A DNA stretch of 16,791 bases from an uncultured Collinsella sp. Its GTDB lineage: Bacteria > Actinomycetota > Coriobacteriia > Coriobacteriales > Coriobacteriaceae. Made by a program: the position numbers and the translations under genes. The first letter of the stretch is position 1, and each line of letters starts with the position of its first letter. The notes beneath the pieces were generated by a model that was not told where the DNA came from, searched no databases, and worked only from the letters and a program-made list of their open reading frames with translations. The DNA lies in NCBI GenBank assembly GCA_902491895.1, contig CABUJH010000042.1, positions 1 to 16,791 of the forward strand, in the 5' to 3' direction. Below, one piece after another: positions 7,363 to 14,203 of this stretch.

Positions 7363-7698
7363 ATGTGTGATTGCATCTTCTGCAAAATCGCCAACCACGA
7401 GATTCCCTCAACCGTTGTCTATGAGGACGACCAGGTCATCGCCTTCGACGACCTCAACCCCCAGGCGCCGGTCCACACACTCGTGATCCCCAAGAAGCAC
7501 TACAGCGACATCGCCGACAACGTGCCCGCCGAGACCATGGGCGCCATGGCTCACGCCATCCAGGAGGTCGCCAAGGTCAAGGGCCTGGAGGACGGTTTCC
7601 GCGTCATCTCCAACAAGGGCGTCAACGCCGGCCAGACCGTCATGCACTTCCACATGCACGTCCTCGGTGGCAAAAACCTGGGCGAGAACCTCATCTGA
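7363..7698 (+). CDS. HIT-family (histidine triad) nucleotide-binding hydrolase, HinT-like
   Basis: 111 aa from the ATG at 7363, which has AAAGGA upstream; an in-frame GTG 18 nt earlier is less likely. The N-terminus CDCIFCKIANHEIPS is typical of HinT proteins. The histidine triad HFHMHV is at residues 95-100, and the FDDLNPQAPVHTLVIPKKH segment (28-46) is also conserved. Members hydrolyse purine nucleoside phosphoramidates such as AMP-lysine. Length and motifs fit a complete protein. It follows xseB by 49 nt but may have its own promoter at 7328. Confidence 0.93.
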   Translation: MCDCIFCKIANHEIPSTVVYEDDQVIAFDDLNPQAPVHTLVIPKKHYSDIADNVPAETMGAMAHAIQEVAKVKGLEDGFRVISNKGVNAGQTVMHFHMHVLGGKNLGENLI

Positions 7699-7739
7699 GG
7701 ACGCGTAGCCCGTCGACTTGGCTGCCTTTGGAGTAGTCT

Positions 7740-8636
7740 ATGCAGCTTTCTCAACTCGAATACCTTCAAGCGGTAGCGAACTATGGCGGCGTGCGCAAAG
7801 CAGCTCGCGCCGTTCATGTGAGTCCGCAGGCCGTTTCGTCGGCAATCAAAAAGTTGGAATCTGAGTATCAGATTGTTTTGCTTGACCGATCGGCGGGTGA
7901 GGCTGTTTTGTCTTCGGCGGGCAGAGAATTTGCGCGTCGTGCACGCGTGATCCTGGCACAAGTCGACGATCTCAAAAAGTACGCTCAATCGAGGGACGAC
8001 GGCGTCTCGCCCGACGGCCACTTTCGTCTTTACGCCCCCTGTCTTCATGGGCGGGGGCGACTTTTTGCCGAAAACTGGTATGACTCGTTTGAAAGCTCGC
8101 ACCCTCATATTCACCTTGATGTGTGGCATCAGCCAACGGCTACATGCTTTGAATCACTTGTGCTTGGCATTTCGGATGCGGCCATCTCATTTGAGGAACC
8201 AAGGGATAGTGTCCTTTCTTCGAAATACTTGGGTGAAAAGGAGCTCAAGGTTCTTTCCTGCCCAGCGGGTCATCAATCCGTGGGCGCTATGACCGTTCGT
8301 GAGTTACTGGGCGGCAGGCTCGCTGTTCCCATTAATTTGTCACCCTGTCTCAATGCGATCAACCAATGCCCTGAAGCCCAGCTCGTCAATTTTCGCTTCC
8401 GTGATGTTGAATACGGAAGCAGGGCTCAGGCTGAGTTTCTTCAAGCCGGGGGATTGATATTGAGTTTGTCCGGGTCCTCTCTCGCATCGGATGGATCAGA
8501 AGTGAGTGAGTGCTCCATTGAAGGCTCGCGTGATGTAACCTTGCCTATCTACTTTTGCTATCGGCAAAATTCCTGGACTGATCGACACCAGACGGTTTTT
8601 CTGCACCTATTGCGTCATCTTGCTTCGCGAAATTAA
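7740..8636 (+). CDS. LysR-family transcriptional regulator
   Basis: 298 aa. The N-terminal winged helix-turn-helix (about 1-60) has the LysR pattern: MQLSQLEYLQAVANYGG, then KAARAVHVSPQAVSSAIKKLE and LLDRS. The rest resembles the effector-binding domain but is diverged, and I cannot guess a ligand. The ribosome site is GGAG 7 nt before the ATG. Its AT content is higher than that of the flanking xse/HIT and acetate kinase genes. The neighbouring MFS gene in the same direction is the natural regulatory target, possibly through the dyad at 8649-8667. Confidence 0.88.
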   Translation: MQLSQLEYLQAVANYGGVRKAARAVHVSPQAVSSAIKKLESEYQIVLLDRSAGEAVLSSAGREFARRARVILAQVDDLKKYAQSRDDGVSPDGHFRLYAPCLHGRGRLFAENWYDSFESSHPHIHLDVWHQPTATCFESLVLGISDAAISFEEPRDSVLSSKYLGEKELKVLSCPAGHQSVGAMTVRELLGGRLAVPINLSPCLNAINQCPEAQLVNFRFRDVEYGSRAQAEFLQAGGLILSLSGSSLASDGSEVSECSIEGSRDVTLPIYFCYRQNSWTDRHQTVFLHLLRHLASRN

Positions 8637-8648
8637 TTGGCTTCGAGA

Positions 8649-8667
8649 CGTCAAGTGATTATTGACG
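8649..8667. promoter_or_regulatory. Inverted repeat between regulator and transporter genes, possible operator
   Basis: CGTCAA (8649-8654) and TTGACG (8662-8667) form a perfect dyad with a 7-bp spacer, 12 bp after the LysR stop and 82 bp before the MFS start. It could be a binding site for the LysR protein or a small hairpin at the end of its mRNA. No T run follows, so a terminator is unlikely. Confidence 0.4.
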
Positions 8668-8749
8668 CCTTGCAACACATAGCTGACAGCTTTGCCCTCA
8701 TGCTTTTCCAAGATTCCGATTTAGATTGCTGACTCTTGGAGGGCGGAGC

Positions 8750-9910
8750 ATGAAAAACCGTACGGTTTTGCTTTATATGACGTTCGTTTTTCTGTCGAAC
8801 TTCAGCACCATTTTGTATTTTCTGACGGTTTACCTTGAATTCGTCGGATTCTCGATGGTGGCGATTTCTAGCATGATGATTGCATATCAAGTGAGCAAGT
8901 TCATCCTTGAAGTTCCTACTGGCTATATTGCTGATAGGTTTGGACGAAAGACAAGCGGTCTCGTTGGCGTCGTGGGGATGCTTGGATACTACGCCGCCCT
9001 GCTTCTCGTCCGTTCTCCTCTGCTTTTAATCGGTGCGTTCGCTCTCAAAGGTTTTGCCGTTGCATGTCTGAGCGGATCCATAGAAGCGATTTACATTGAC
9101 AGCGTCTCTCAGGACCAGCTCGTAAGGCTTAATGTCGTTGAGCGATTTGTTTTCTATGCCTCTTATGCCCTCTCCGCTTGTGTGGGCGGTTTCATTTCGT
9201 CCGCTGGCGCGTATCTCATTGGTCTTTTGGCAGATATCATCGCAATGGTGTTGACGTTGGTTGTCGTTGTCTGCATTCCTGAGATGCGAAGAGGGGACAC
9301 TACAGCGACACCTAAGCGTGGAATTAGCCCGAAGATGATCGGTGCCGCTATTGCGCGTAACGGCATTCTTCGTTCAGCGTTCATCATGGACTGCTCTCAG
9401 GCATTTGCTTTTGTCGCCCTGGAAGACTTTTTCTCACTGTTGCTTGCGGGTCGCGGAATGAATGCCGTCGCTTCGGGTGTGATCATTGCGGTCCAGCTTC
9501 TTGCCTCGGCCTCCATGGGGCTTATTGTGCCCAGTGTGATTGCTCATGTCGACAAGGGCCGTTTTGCGCGTATTTGCGGCATCGTGCGCCTTTCCCTGGC
9601 TGCTCTGTTTTTGATTCCCTTTACTCCGGTCTATTTGCTGCCCGTGTTCTATGTACTGCAGACGGTCGCGTACTCGTTATTTGCTCCAATTAAATACTCA
9701 ATTATTCAAAATGCTGTCGATTCTTCGATGCGCTGTTCACTGATTTCGGTCCAAAGCCAGATGGTGGCGGTGGGTGCCATCCTTTTCTATCTGTTCAATG
9801 CTGCGTTGAGCAGCATCGCGGGCATTCGAGTCGTATTGCTTGTTGCGCTCGGGATTTCTTCCCTGGTGTATATCCCCGCGCTATTTCGTCTTACAAGTCA
9901 AAGGCCATGA
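8750..9910 (+). CDS. MFS transporter
   Basis: 386 aa from the ATG at 8750, preceded by TTGGAGGGCGGAGC; an in-frame TTG 24 nt upstream is rejected because it lies before this ribosome site. The protein is almost entirely hydrophobic, with about 12 membrane segments. The loop after segment 2 carries the MFS motif A, GYIADRFGRKTSG (about 56-68), and a central cytoplasmic loop (roughly 186-205) is rich in Arg, Thr and Lys. It is probably a drug or small-molecule exporter, but the substrate cannot be told. Codon use is AT-richer than that of its neighbours except the LysR gene, suggesting joint acquisition. Confidence 0.9.
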   Translation: MKNRTVLLYMTFVFLSNFSTILYFLTVYLEFVGFSMVAISSMMIAYQVSKFILEVPTGYIADRFGRKTSGLVGVVGMLGYYAALLLVRSPLLLIGAFALKGFAVACLSGSIEAIYIDSVSQDQLVRLNVVERFVFYASYALSACVGGFISSAGAYLIGLLADIIAMVLTLVVVVCIPEMRRGDTTATPKRGISPKMIGAAIARNGILRSAFIMDCSQAFAFVALEDFFSLLLAGRGMNAVASGVIIAVQLLASASMGLIVPSVIAHVDKGRFARICGIVRLSLAALFLIPFTPVYLLPVFYVLQTVAYSLFAPIKYSIIQNAVDSSMRCSLISVQSQMVAVGAILFYLFNAALSSIAGIRVVLLVALGISSLVYIPALFRLTSQRP

Positions 9911-9943
9911 GTATTTAGGCACCGATAACTTTTATATCAACGC

Positions 9944-9980
9944 AATAAACCCGAGCGCGAGGGCGTTTGGGTTTATTATT
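9944..9980 (+). terminator. Hairpin after the MFS gene and ahead of the first acetate kinase gene
   Basis: AATAAACCC (9944-9952) pairs perfectly with GGGTTTATT (9969-9977) around 16 nt. The flanking A and T runs make it terminator-like in both directions. It may end the MFS transcript. However, a similar hairpin sits at a similar distance upstream of pta, so a leader role for the acetate kinase gene is also possible. Confidence 0.55.
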
Positions 9981-10030
9981 GAAGCGTATGTAACCTGGCG
10001 GCGCCACACCGCCTGTTAGTAGGGAGACAC

Positions 10031-11209
10031 ATGAACGTTCTGGTCGTCAACGCGGGATCTTCGACCCTTAAGTATCAGGTCATCGACACCAAGTCCCATA
10101 AGGTGTCCGCAAAGGGCTCCTGCGAGCGCGTCTGCTTTACCGGTGGTACCTTCACCCATGCTGCCAATGGCTCCAAGAAGGTGACCGAGAACATCGAGTT
10201 CCCCGACCACAAGGTCGCCATCGAGGTCGTCCTGAAGGACCTTGAGGCCAACGGCGTCAAGATCGAGGGCATCGGCCACCGTATCGTTCAGGGCGGTTGG
10301 TACTTTGGTGATTCCTCCCTCGTCGACGAGGACGTCCTCGCCAAGATTCGCGAGGTCGCCCCGCTGGCGCCGCTGCACAACAACCCCGAGGCCAACGTTA
10401 TCGAGTACTGCCTGGAGCAGTATCCCGATCTGCCCAACGTCACGGTCTACGACACCGCTTTCCACTTCAACATGCCCGAGGTCGCCAAGACCTACGCCCT
10501 TCCCAAGGATGTTTGCGACAAGCTGCACATCCGTAAGTACGGCGCCCACGGCACCAGCTATCGCTACATCTCCAAGAAGGTCGCCGAGATGACCAACGGC
10601 GAGGCCCGCAAGGTCGTCGTGTGCCATATCGGCTCCGGCGCTTCCCTGTGCGCCATCGAGGACGGCAAGTGCATGGACACCACCATGGGCTTGACGCCGC
10701 TCGACGGCGTCATGATGGGCACCCGCTGCGGCTCCATCGACCCGGCTACCGTGTGCTACCTGCAGCGCGAGGGTGGCTACACCTTCGACGAGGTTGACGA
10801 GATGATGAACAAGAAGTCCGGCCTCATGGCTGTGACCGGCGGCAAGACCAACGACTGCCGTAACGTCGAGGAGCTCGCCGCCGCCGGCGATCCCGAGGCT
10901 CAGCTCGCCTTCGATATGTTCGTCTACAAGATTGCCGCCAAGGCAGCCGAGATGGCAACCTCCATGTGCGGCATGGACACGCTCGTCTTTACCGCCGGTA
11001 TCGGCGAGCACGCTCCGGCTGTCCGCGCCGGTGTGGCCGACCGTCTGGCCTTTATGGGCGTCAAGATGGATCACGCTCGCAACGCTCTGCGTGGCGATGG
11101 CGCTTGGTGCCTGTCCGCTAAGGATTCCAAGGTCAAGATCTTCGTCATCCCCACGGACGAGGAGTTCATGATCGCTTCCGACGTCGAGCGCATCGTCAAC
11201 GGCAAGTAA
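10031..11209 (+). CDS. ackA: Acetate kinase, copy 1 (diverged active-site residues)
   Basis: 392 aa. Family landmarks: VNAGSSTLKYQ (N7), GHRIVQGG (R84), PLHN (H116), DTAFH (D141), YGAHGTSYRY (H173), GTRCGSIDP (R232), TAGIGE and PTDEEFMIA near the end. It makes acetate and ATP from acetyl phosphate and ADP. Two positions differ from most acetate kinases and from copy 2. Tyr177 replaces the second His of HGTSH. Ser202 replaces Asn in the HLGNGAS phosphate-binding loop (here HIGSGAS); by spacing this aligns with Asn211 of the Methanosarcina enzyme. The copies look about 60% identical by eye and have equal length. Activity may be altered, or the substrate may be another acyl phosphate. The start has AGGGAGA upstream. 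Confidence 0.93.
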   Translation: MNVLVVNAGSSTLKYQVIDTKSHKVSAKGSCERVCFTGGTFTHAANGSKKVTENIEFPDHKVAIEVVLKDLEANGVKIEGIGHRIVQGGWYFGDSSLVDEDVLAKIREVAPLAPLHNNPEANVIEYCLEQYPDLPNVTVYDTAFHFNMPEVAKTYALPKDVCDKLHIRKYGAHGTSYRYISKKVAEMTNGEARKVVVCHIGSGASLCAIEDGKCMDTTMGLTPLDGVMMGTRCGSIDPATVCYLQREGGYTFDEVDEMMNKKSGLMAVTGGKTNDCRNVEELAAAGDPEAQLAFDMFVYKIAAKAAEMATSMCGMDTLVFTAGIGEHAPAVRAGVADRLAFMGVKMDHARNALRGDGAWCLSAKDSKVKIFVIPTDEEFMIASDVERIVNGK

Positions 11210-11216
11210 TTGATGC

Positions 11217-11260
11217 AAGGGGAGGGGACTGGATGGCCTTGTGCCGCTCAGCCCCCTTTT
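11217..11260 (+). terminator. Possible terminator between the two acetate kinase genes
   Basis: AAGGGG (11217-11222) can pair with CCCCTT (11253-11258), with further short pairing inside and a run of four Ts at 11257-11260. It begins 7 nt after the copy 1 stop. The stem is short and the loop large, so this is tentative. Confidence 0.4.
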
Positions 11261-11276
11261 ATGCGCTTTGAGCGAA

Positions 11277-11302
11277 GAGTTTAATAGAGAATTATTGAAC
11301 TC
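11277..11302 (+). promoter_or_regulatory. Hairpin/dyad upstream of the second acetate kinase gene
   Basis: Ten-base arms (11277-11286 and 11293-11302) pair with one T.G wobble around GAGAAT. The AT-rich stretch after it (TGATAACTTCTTATTAAGGATACGG) is the likeliest promoter area, though no clean -35/-10 pair is visible. GATAACTT also occurs upstream of copy 1, at about 9924. Possible operator or leader structure. Confidence 0.35.
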
Positions 11303-11373
11303 TGATAACTTCTTATTAAGGATACGGCCGCCTTATAGGTTTGCCGACCGTACTGTAATCACGAAGGAGTCTC

Positions 11374-12552
11374 ATGAACGTACTTGTTGTCAACGCCGGC
11401 AGCTCGAGCCTTAAATATCAGCTTTTGGACACCGATACCCGCGAGGTTTTCGCTAAAGGCAACTGCGAGCGTATCGGCTCGGAGATGGGCATCTTTGGCC
11501 ATTCCGAGAACGGTGGCGCCAAGCAGACCGAGGAGATTCCTTTCCCCGACCACCGCTCGGCTATCGCGCGCGTGCTCGAGGAGCTCGAGAAGACCGACTT
11601 TACGATTGATGGCATCGGCCACCGTATCGTTCAGGGCGGCTGGTACTTCGATGATTCCGCGGTCGTCGACGATGAGGTCATGGCCAAGATCATTGAGGTG
11701 GCCCCGCTCGCCCCGCTGCACAACTACGGCGAGGCCGCAGCGATTGAGTATTGCCGCGAGAAGTATCCGGAACTGCCCAACGTGGCCGTCTTCGACACGT
11801 CGTTCCATATGACGATGCCCGAAGTCGCCTACACCTACGCCCTGCCCAGGGACGTGTGCGACAAGTACCACGTGCGCAAGTACGGAGCCCACGGCACGAG
11901 CCACCGTTACGAGTGGATGATGGCCAAGGAGATTCTGGGCACGCGCTGCCACCGTCTGCTTTCGTGCCACCTGGGCAACGGCGCCTCGCTCGCCGCTATC
12001 GAGGACGGCATATGCCGCGACACCACGATGGGTCTCACGCCGCTCGACGGCCTGATGATGGGTACCCGTTGCGGTTCCATCGACCCGGCCACCGTGTGCT
12101 ACCTGCAGCGCGAGGGTGGCTACAGCTATCAGGAAGTCGACGACATGATGAACAAGCAGTCTGGTCTGCTTGCCATCTCGGGCATCTCCAACGACGCCCG
12201 CGACATCCGCACGCGCGCCTCCGAGGGCGACGAGCGCTGCCTGCTCGCCTTCGACATGTTCGCCTACAAGGCCATGCAGCAGGCCGGTTCCATGATTGCC
12301 TCCATGGCGGGCGTGGATACCATCACCTTTACCGCCGGCATCGGCGAGAACGACTGGTCGATCCGCAAGGCCTTCTGCGACTGCTTTGAGTGGCTGGGCG
12401 TGCGCATCGACAACAACAAGAACCGCGAAGCCGTGGGCAACGGCCCGCAGGTCATCAGCGCCGCCGGTTCCGCCGTCACGGTCATGGTCATCCCCACCGA
12501 CGAGGAATACATGATCGCCCACGACGTCGAGCGTCTAACCGGGAACAACTAA
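11374..12552 (+). CDS. ackA: Acetate kinase, copy 2 (canonical active site)
   Basis: 392 aa with the same family landmarks as copy 1: VNAGSSSLKYQ, GHRIVQGG, PLHN, DTSFH, HGTSHRY, CHLGNGAS (Asn202), GTRCGSIDP, TAGIGEN and PTDEEYMIA. Unlike copy 1 it keeps both His residues of HGTSH and the Asn of the phosphate loop, so it is the better candidate for the main housekeeping enzyme. Both copies carry Gln87 where most acetate kinases have His (GHRVVHGG). The start has AAGGAG upstream. The gene is separated from copy 1 by 164 bp that holds a possible terminator and a dyad, so it probably has its own promoter. It ends at a strong terminator and converges on pta. Confidence 0.95.
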   Translation: MNVLVVNAGSSSLKYQLLDTDTREVFAKGNCERIGSEMGIFGHSENGGAKQTEEIPFPDHRSAIARVLEELEKTDFTIDGIGHRIVQGGWYFDDSAVVDDEVMAKIIEVAPLAPLHNYGEAAAIEYCREKYPELPNVAVFDTSFHMTMPEVAYTYALPRDVCDKYHVRKYGAHGTSHRYEWMMAKEILGTRCHRLLSCHLGNGASLAAIEDGICRDTTMGLTPLDGLMMGTRCGSIDPATVCYLQREGGYSYQEVDDMMNKQSGLLAISGISNDARDIRTRASEGDERCLLAFDMFAYKAMQQAGSMIASMAGVDTITFTAGIGENDWSIRKAFCDCFEWLGVRIDNNKNREAVGNGPQVISAAGSAVTVMVIPTDEEYMIAHDVERLTGNN

Positions 12553-12574
12553 CGCATTCATCTGCAATTGAGAG

Positions 12575-12610
12575 AAAGGCCTTCAGAGCAACAGCTCCGG
12601 AGGCCTTTTT
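12575..12610 (+). terminator. Rho-independent terminator of acetate kinase copy 2
   Basis: AAAGGCCT (12575-12582) pairs with AGGCCTTT (12601-12608), an inner GAGC-aaca-GCTC stem adds stability, and a five-T run (12606-12610) follows. It starts 22 nt after the stop codon. Confidence 0.9.
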
Positions 12611-12620
12611 ACTATCAGGC

Positions 12621-12790
12621 GGAAATCCCATCCCATTCCGAGCCCGAATTCCGGGACACACTTTCCAGTTGAGGCACGTAGCGGAAACCGCATCCCACAA
12701 TCAGGCAAAATTCCGTCCCGCAGTTTCCCAAACAGGCCCCAACTGGAAACCGCATCCCAGAATCCGCCTCCAAACTGGGACACACTTTCC
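12621..12790. repeat. Three tandem 46-bp imperfect dyads on a 62-bp period
   Basis: Units lie at 12621-12666, 12683-12728 and 12745-12790, separated by 16-bp spacers. Each reads GGAAA-N5-TCCC-N18-GGGA-N5-TTTCC; in the middle unit GGGA is replaced by GTCC. The N18 cores and the spacers differ between units, while the arms are conserved. Equivalently there are six 14-bp half-sites, alternating in orientation, with starts 32, 30, 32, 30 and 32 bp apart, close to three helical turns. Right-hand half-sites 1 and 3 are identical (GGGACACACTTTCC), as are left-hand half-sites 2 and 3 (GGAAACCGCATCCC). I do not recognise the family. It could be a cluster of protein-binding sites, a set of RNA hairpins, or a dispersed intergenic repeat. 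Confidence 0.75.
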
Positions 12791-12953
12791 GACAGAACAG
12801 CTGTCGAGCCCTCACCAGCCTTTCAAGCCCAAAGTGATCATCACCGGCAACGCCCGCGCTCTCAGCAACGGCACCCAAGCATTCAGATTCTCAGCCCCAG
12901 CTCGTAGCCAAGCCGCCGTCCACCCCGGATTCCCTGATTGCTACGTGGCGGCA
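12791..12953. other. Non-coding stretch with no recognisable feature
   Basis: Between the tandem dyads and the nested inverted repeat I find no gene with a ribosome site and no promoter. The only structure is a small dyad, GACAG-aacag-CTGTC, at 12791-12805. Open frames crossing this area lack start signals and protein-like composition. It may be decayed coding sequence, but nothing supports a specific origin. Confidence 0.5.
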
Positions 12954-13080
12954 GGGACCCTACAGGGTAAAGCTCTGAAAATATTCCGCAAGACGCATGA
13001 AACCCCCGCCGCACGAAGTGCGCAGCGGGGGTTTCATGCATGTCCGAGGACGTTTTCAGAGCTTTACCCTGTAGGGTCCC
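12954..13080. repeat. Nested inverted repeat between acetate kinase copy 2 and pta
   Basis: The outer arms (12954-12981 and 13053-13080) are a perfect 28-bp inverted repeat, starting GGGACCCTACAGGG on the left. Inside, after exactly 13 bp on each side, lies a second perfect 15-bp repeat (12995-13009 and 13025-13039, GCATGAAACCCCCGC). It is capped by a CGCAC-gaa-GTGCG stem-loop. The outer arms also contain the small dyad ACCCT-ac-AGGGT. It begins 15 nt past the pta stop. The inner hairpin is a likely bidirectional terminator; the outer repeat is not needed for that and is unexplained. Confidence 0.85.
12995..13039 (-). terminator. Core hairpin, likely terminator of pta
   Basis: A perfect 15-bp stem with a capped loop reads AAACCCCCGC ... 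GCGGGGGTTT on both strands, the A/T-flanked GC form of a bidirectional intrinsic terminator. It lies 57 nt after the pta stop on the minus strand. The T run is short (three Ts inside the stem), which lowers certainty. Confidence 0.6.
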
Positions 13081-13095
13081 GAGGGGATATGTACG

Positions 13096-14076
13096 CTACT
13101 CAGCCATCTGAGCCTGGACGGCGGTGATGGCCACGACACCCACGATGTCGTCGGCAGAGCAGCCTCGCGAAAGGTCGTTAACCGGCTTGGCGATGCCCTG
13201 CAGGATGGGGCCGTAGGCGTCAGCACCGGCGAAGCGCTGGACCAGCTTGTAGCCGATGTTGCCGGCCTCGAGGTCGGGGAACACCAGCACGTTAGCCTTA
13301 CCGGCGACGGAGGAGCCGGGAGCCTTGAGCTGGGCGACAGTGGGGACGATAGCGGCATCGAGCTGCAGGTCGCCGTCGATGGCGAGCTCGGGAGCCTTCT
13401 CCTTGCAGAACTTTACGGCCTCTTGGACCTTCTTGGCGACCTCGCCGCCGGCGGAGCCCATGGTGGAGTAGGAGAGCATGGCCACGTGCGGCTCAACGTT
13501 GCCCATGAAGGTGGACCAGGAGTGAGCGGAGGCGATGGCGATCTCGGAGAGCTCGTCGGAGGACGGGTTGATGTTGAGGCCGCAGTCGGCGAAGATCAGC
13601 GTGCCGTCGGTGCCGAACTGCGGGGTGTCGGTGCACATCACGAAGAAGGCCGAGACCAGCTTGGTGCCCGGGGCGGTCTTGAGGATCTGAAGTGCAGGGC
13701 GCAGGGTGTCGGCGGTGGAGTGGCAGGCGCCGGAGACCAGGCCGTCGGCGTCGCCCATCTTGACCATCATGGTGCCAAAGTAGGTGGCGTCCATCACCTG
13801 GGCGCGAGCCTGCTCGATGGTAACGCCCTTCTTGGCGCGGAGCTCAGCAAACTTCTGCGCATACTCCTCGTGCTTCTCGGCATTGCGCGGGTCGATGACG
13901 GTAGCGCCGGGAACGTTGATCTCGTCGGGGTTGCCCAGGATGACGATCTTTGCCAGGCCCTCCTCGATGATTTTGGTGGCCGCGACGATAGTGCGCGGAT
14001 CCTCGCCCTCGGGCAGGACGATCGTCTTAAGGTCGGCCTTGGCGGCAGACTTCATACGGTTTAGGAAATCGCTCAT
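13096..14076 (-). CDS. pta: Phosphate acetyltransferase
   Basis: 326 aa, the short single-domain form. The sequence shows LPEGEDPRT near the N-terminus, ATYFGTMMVKMGDADGLVSG, STADTLRPALQILKT, FADCGLNINPSSDELSEIA and MLSYSTMGSA, all typical of the PTA/PTB family. It converts acetyl-CoA and phosphate to acetyl phosphate and CoA, supplying the acetate kinases encoded on the opposite strand. The start has AAGGAG upstream. The gene is not in an operon with ackA, as it often is elsewhere; here it is convergent with copy 2 and divergent from glf. A hairpin at 14130-14150 lies in its presumed leader. Confidence 0.95.
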   Translation of the reverse strand: MSDFLNRMKSAAKADLKTIVLPEGEDPRTIVAATKIIEEGLAKIVILGNPDEINVPGATVIDPRNAEKHEEYAQKFAELRAKKGVTIEQARAQVMDATYFGTMMVKMGDADGLVSGACHSTADTLRPALQILKTAPGTKLVSAFFVMCTDTPQFGTDGTLIFADCGLNINPSSDELSEIAIASAHSWSTFMGNVEPHVAMLSYSTMGSAGGEVAKKVQEAVKFCKEKAPELAIDGDLQLDAAIVPTVAQLKAPGSSVAGKANVLVFPDLEAGNIGYKLVQRFAGADAYGPILQGIAKPVNDLSRGCSADDIVGVVAITAVQAQMAE

Positions 14077-14126
14077 GTTACTCCTTACAAGCGTTTCGCT
14101 AAGCTCCAGGCACCCGGCTGTTCACG

Positions 14127-14150
14127 AATAAACCCGCTGCTAGCGGGTTT
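14127..14150 (-). promoter_or_regulatory. Leader hairpin of pta, possible attenuator
   Basis: AAACCCGCT (14130-14138) pairs perfectly with AGCGGGTTT (14142-14150) around a 3-nt loop. On the minus strand ATT follows the stem, completing GGGTTTATT. If pta starts from the -10 box at 14204-14209, every transcript crosses this terminator-like hairpin, which ends 50 nt before the start codon. A related hairpin precedes acetate kinase copy 1. Confidence 0.5.
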
Positions 14151-14203
14151 ACCTTTCAATTATGTACGCCGCGGTGCTTGAGCTTTCCTTGTGTGGCAAG
14201 CTC

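Noticed and set aside
8726..8749. TTG start for the MFS transporter
   Set aside because: The strong ribosome site GGAGGG lies between this TTG and the ATG at 8750, so translation should begin at the ATG.
10016..11218. 400-codon open frame antisense to acetate kinase copy 1, and a matching 387-codon one (11359-12522) antisense to copy 2
   Set aside because: Both mirror the acetate kinase genes and arise from GC-rich third positions. Their proteins are low in complexity (rich in G, V, L, D and H) and resemble no family.
12621..12790. CRISPR array
   Set aside because: There are only three units, the conserved parts are the outer arms of a dyad, the variable parts are 16 and 18 nt, and no cas gene is present.
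12954..13080. Insertion sequence with terminal inverted repeats
   Set aside because: The interior is 71 bp with no coding capacity and there is no evident target duplication. A MITE-like element remains possible and is noted as a finding.
12390..13127. 245-codon plus-strand frame running from the end of acetate kinase copy 2 through the intergenic region
   Set aside because: It starts inside ackA in another frame, crosses a strong terminator, the tandem dyads and the nested palindrome, and has no ribosome site.
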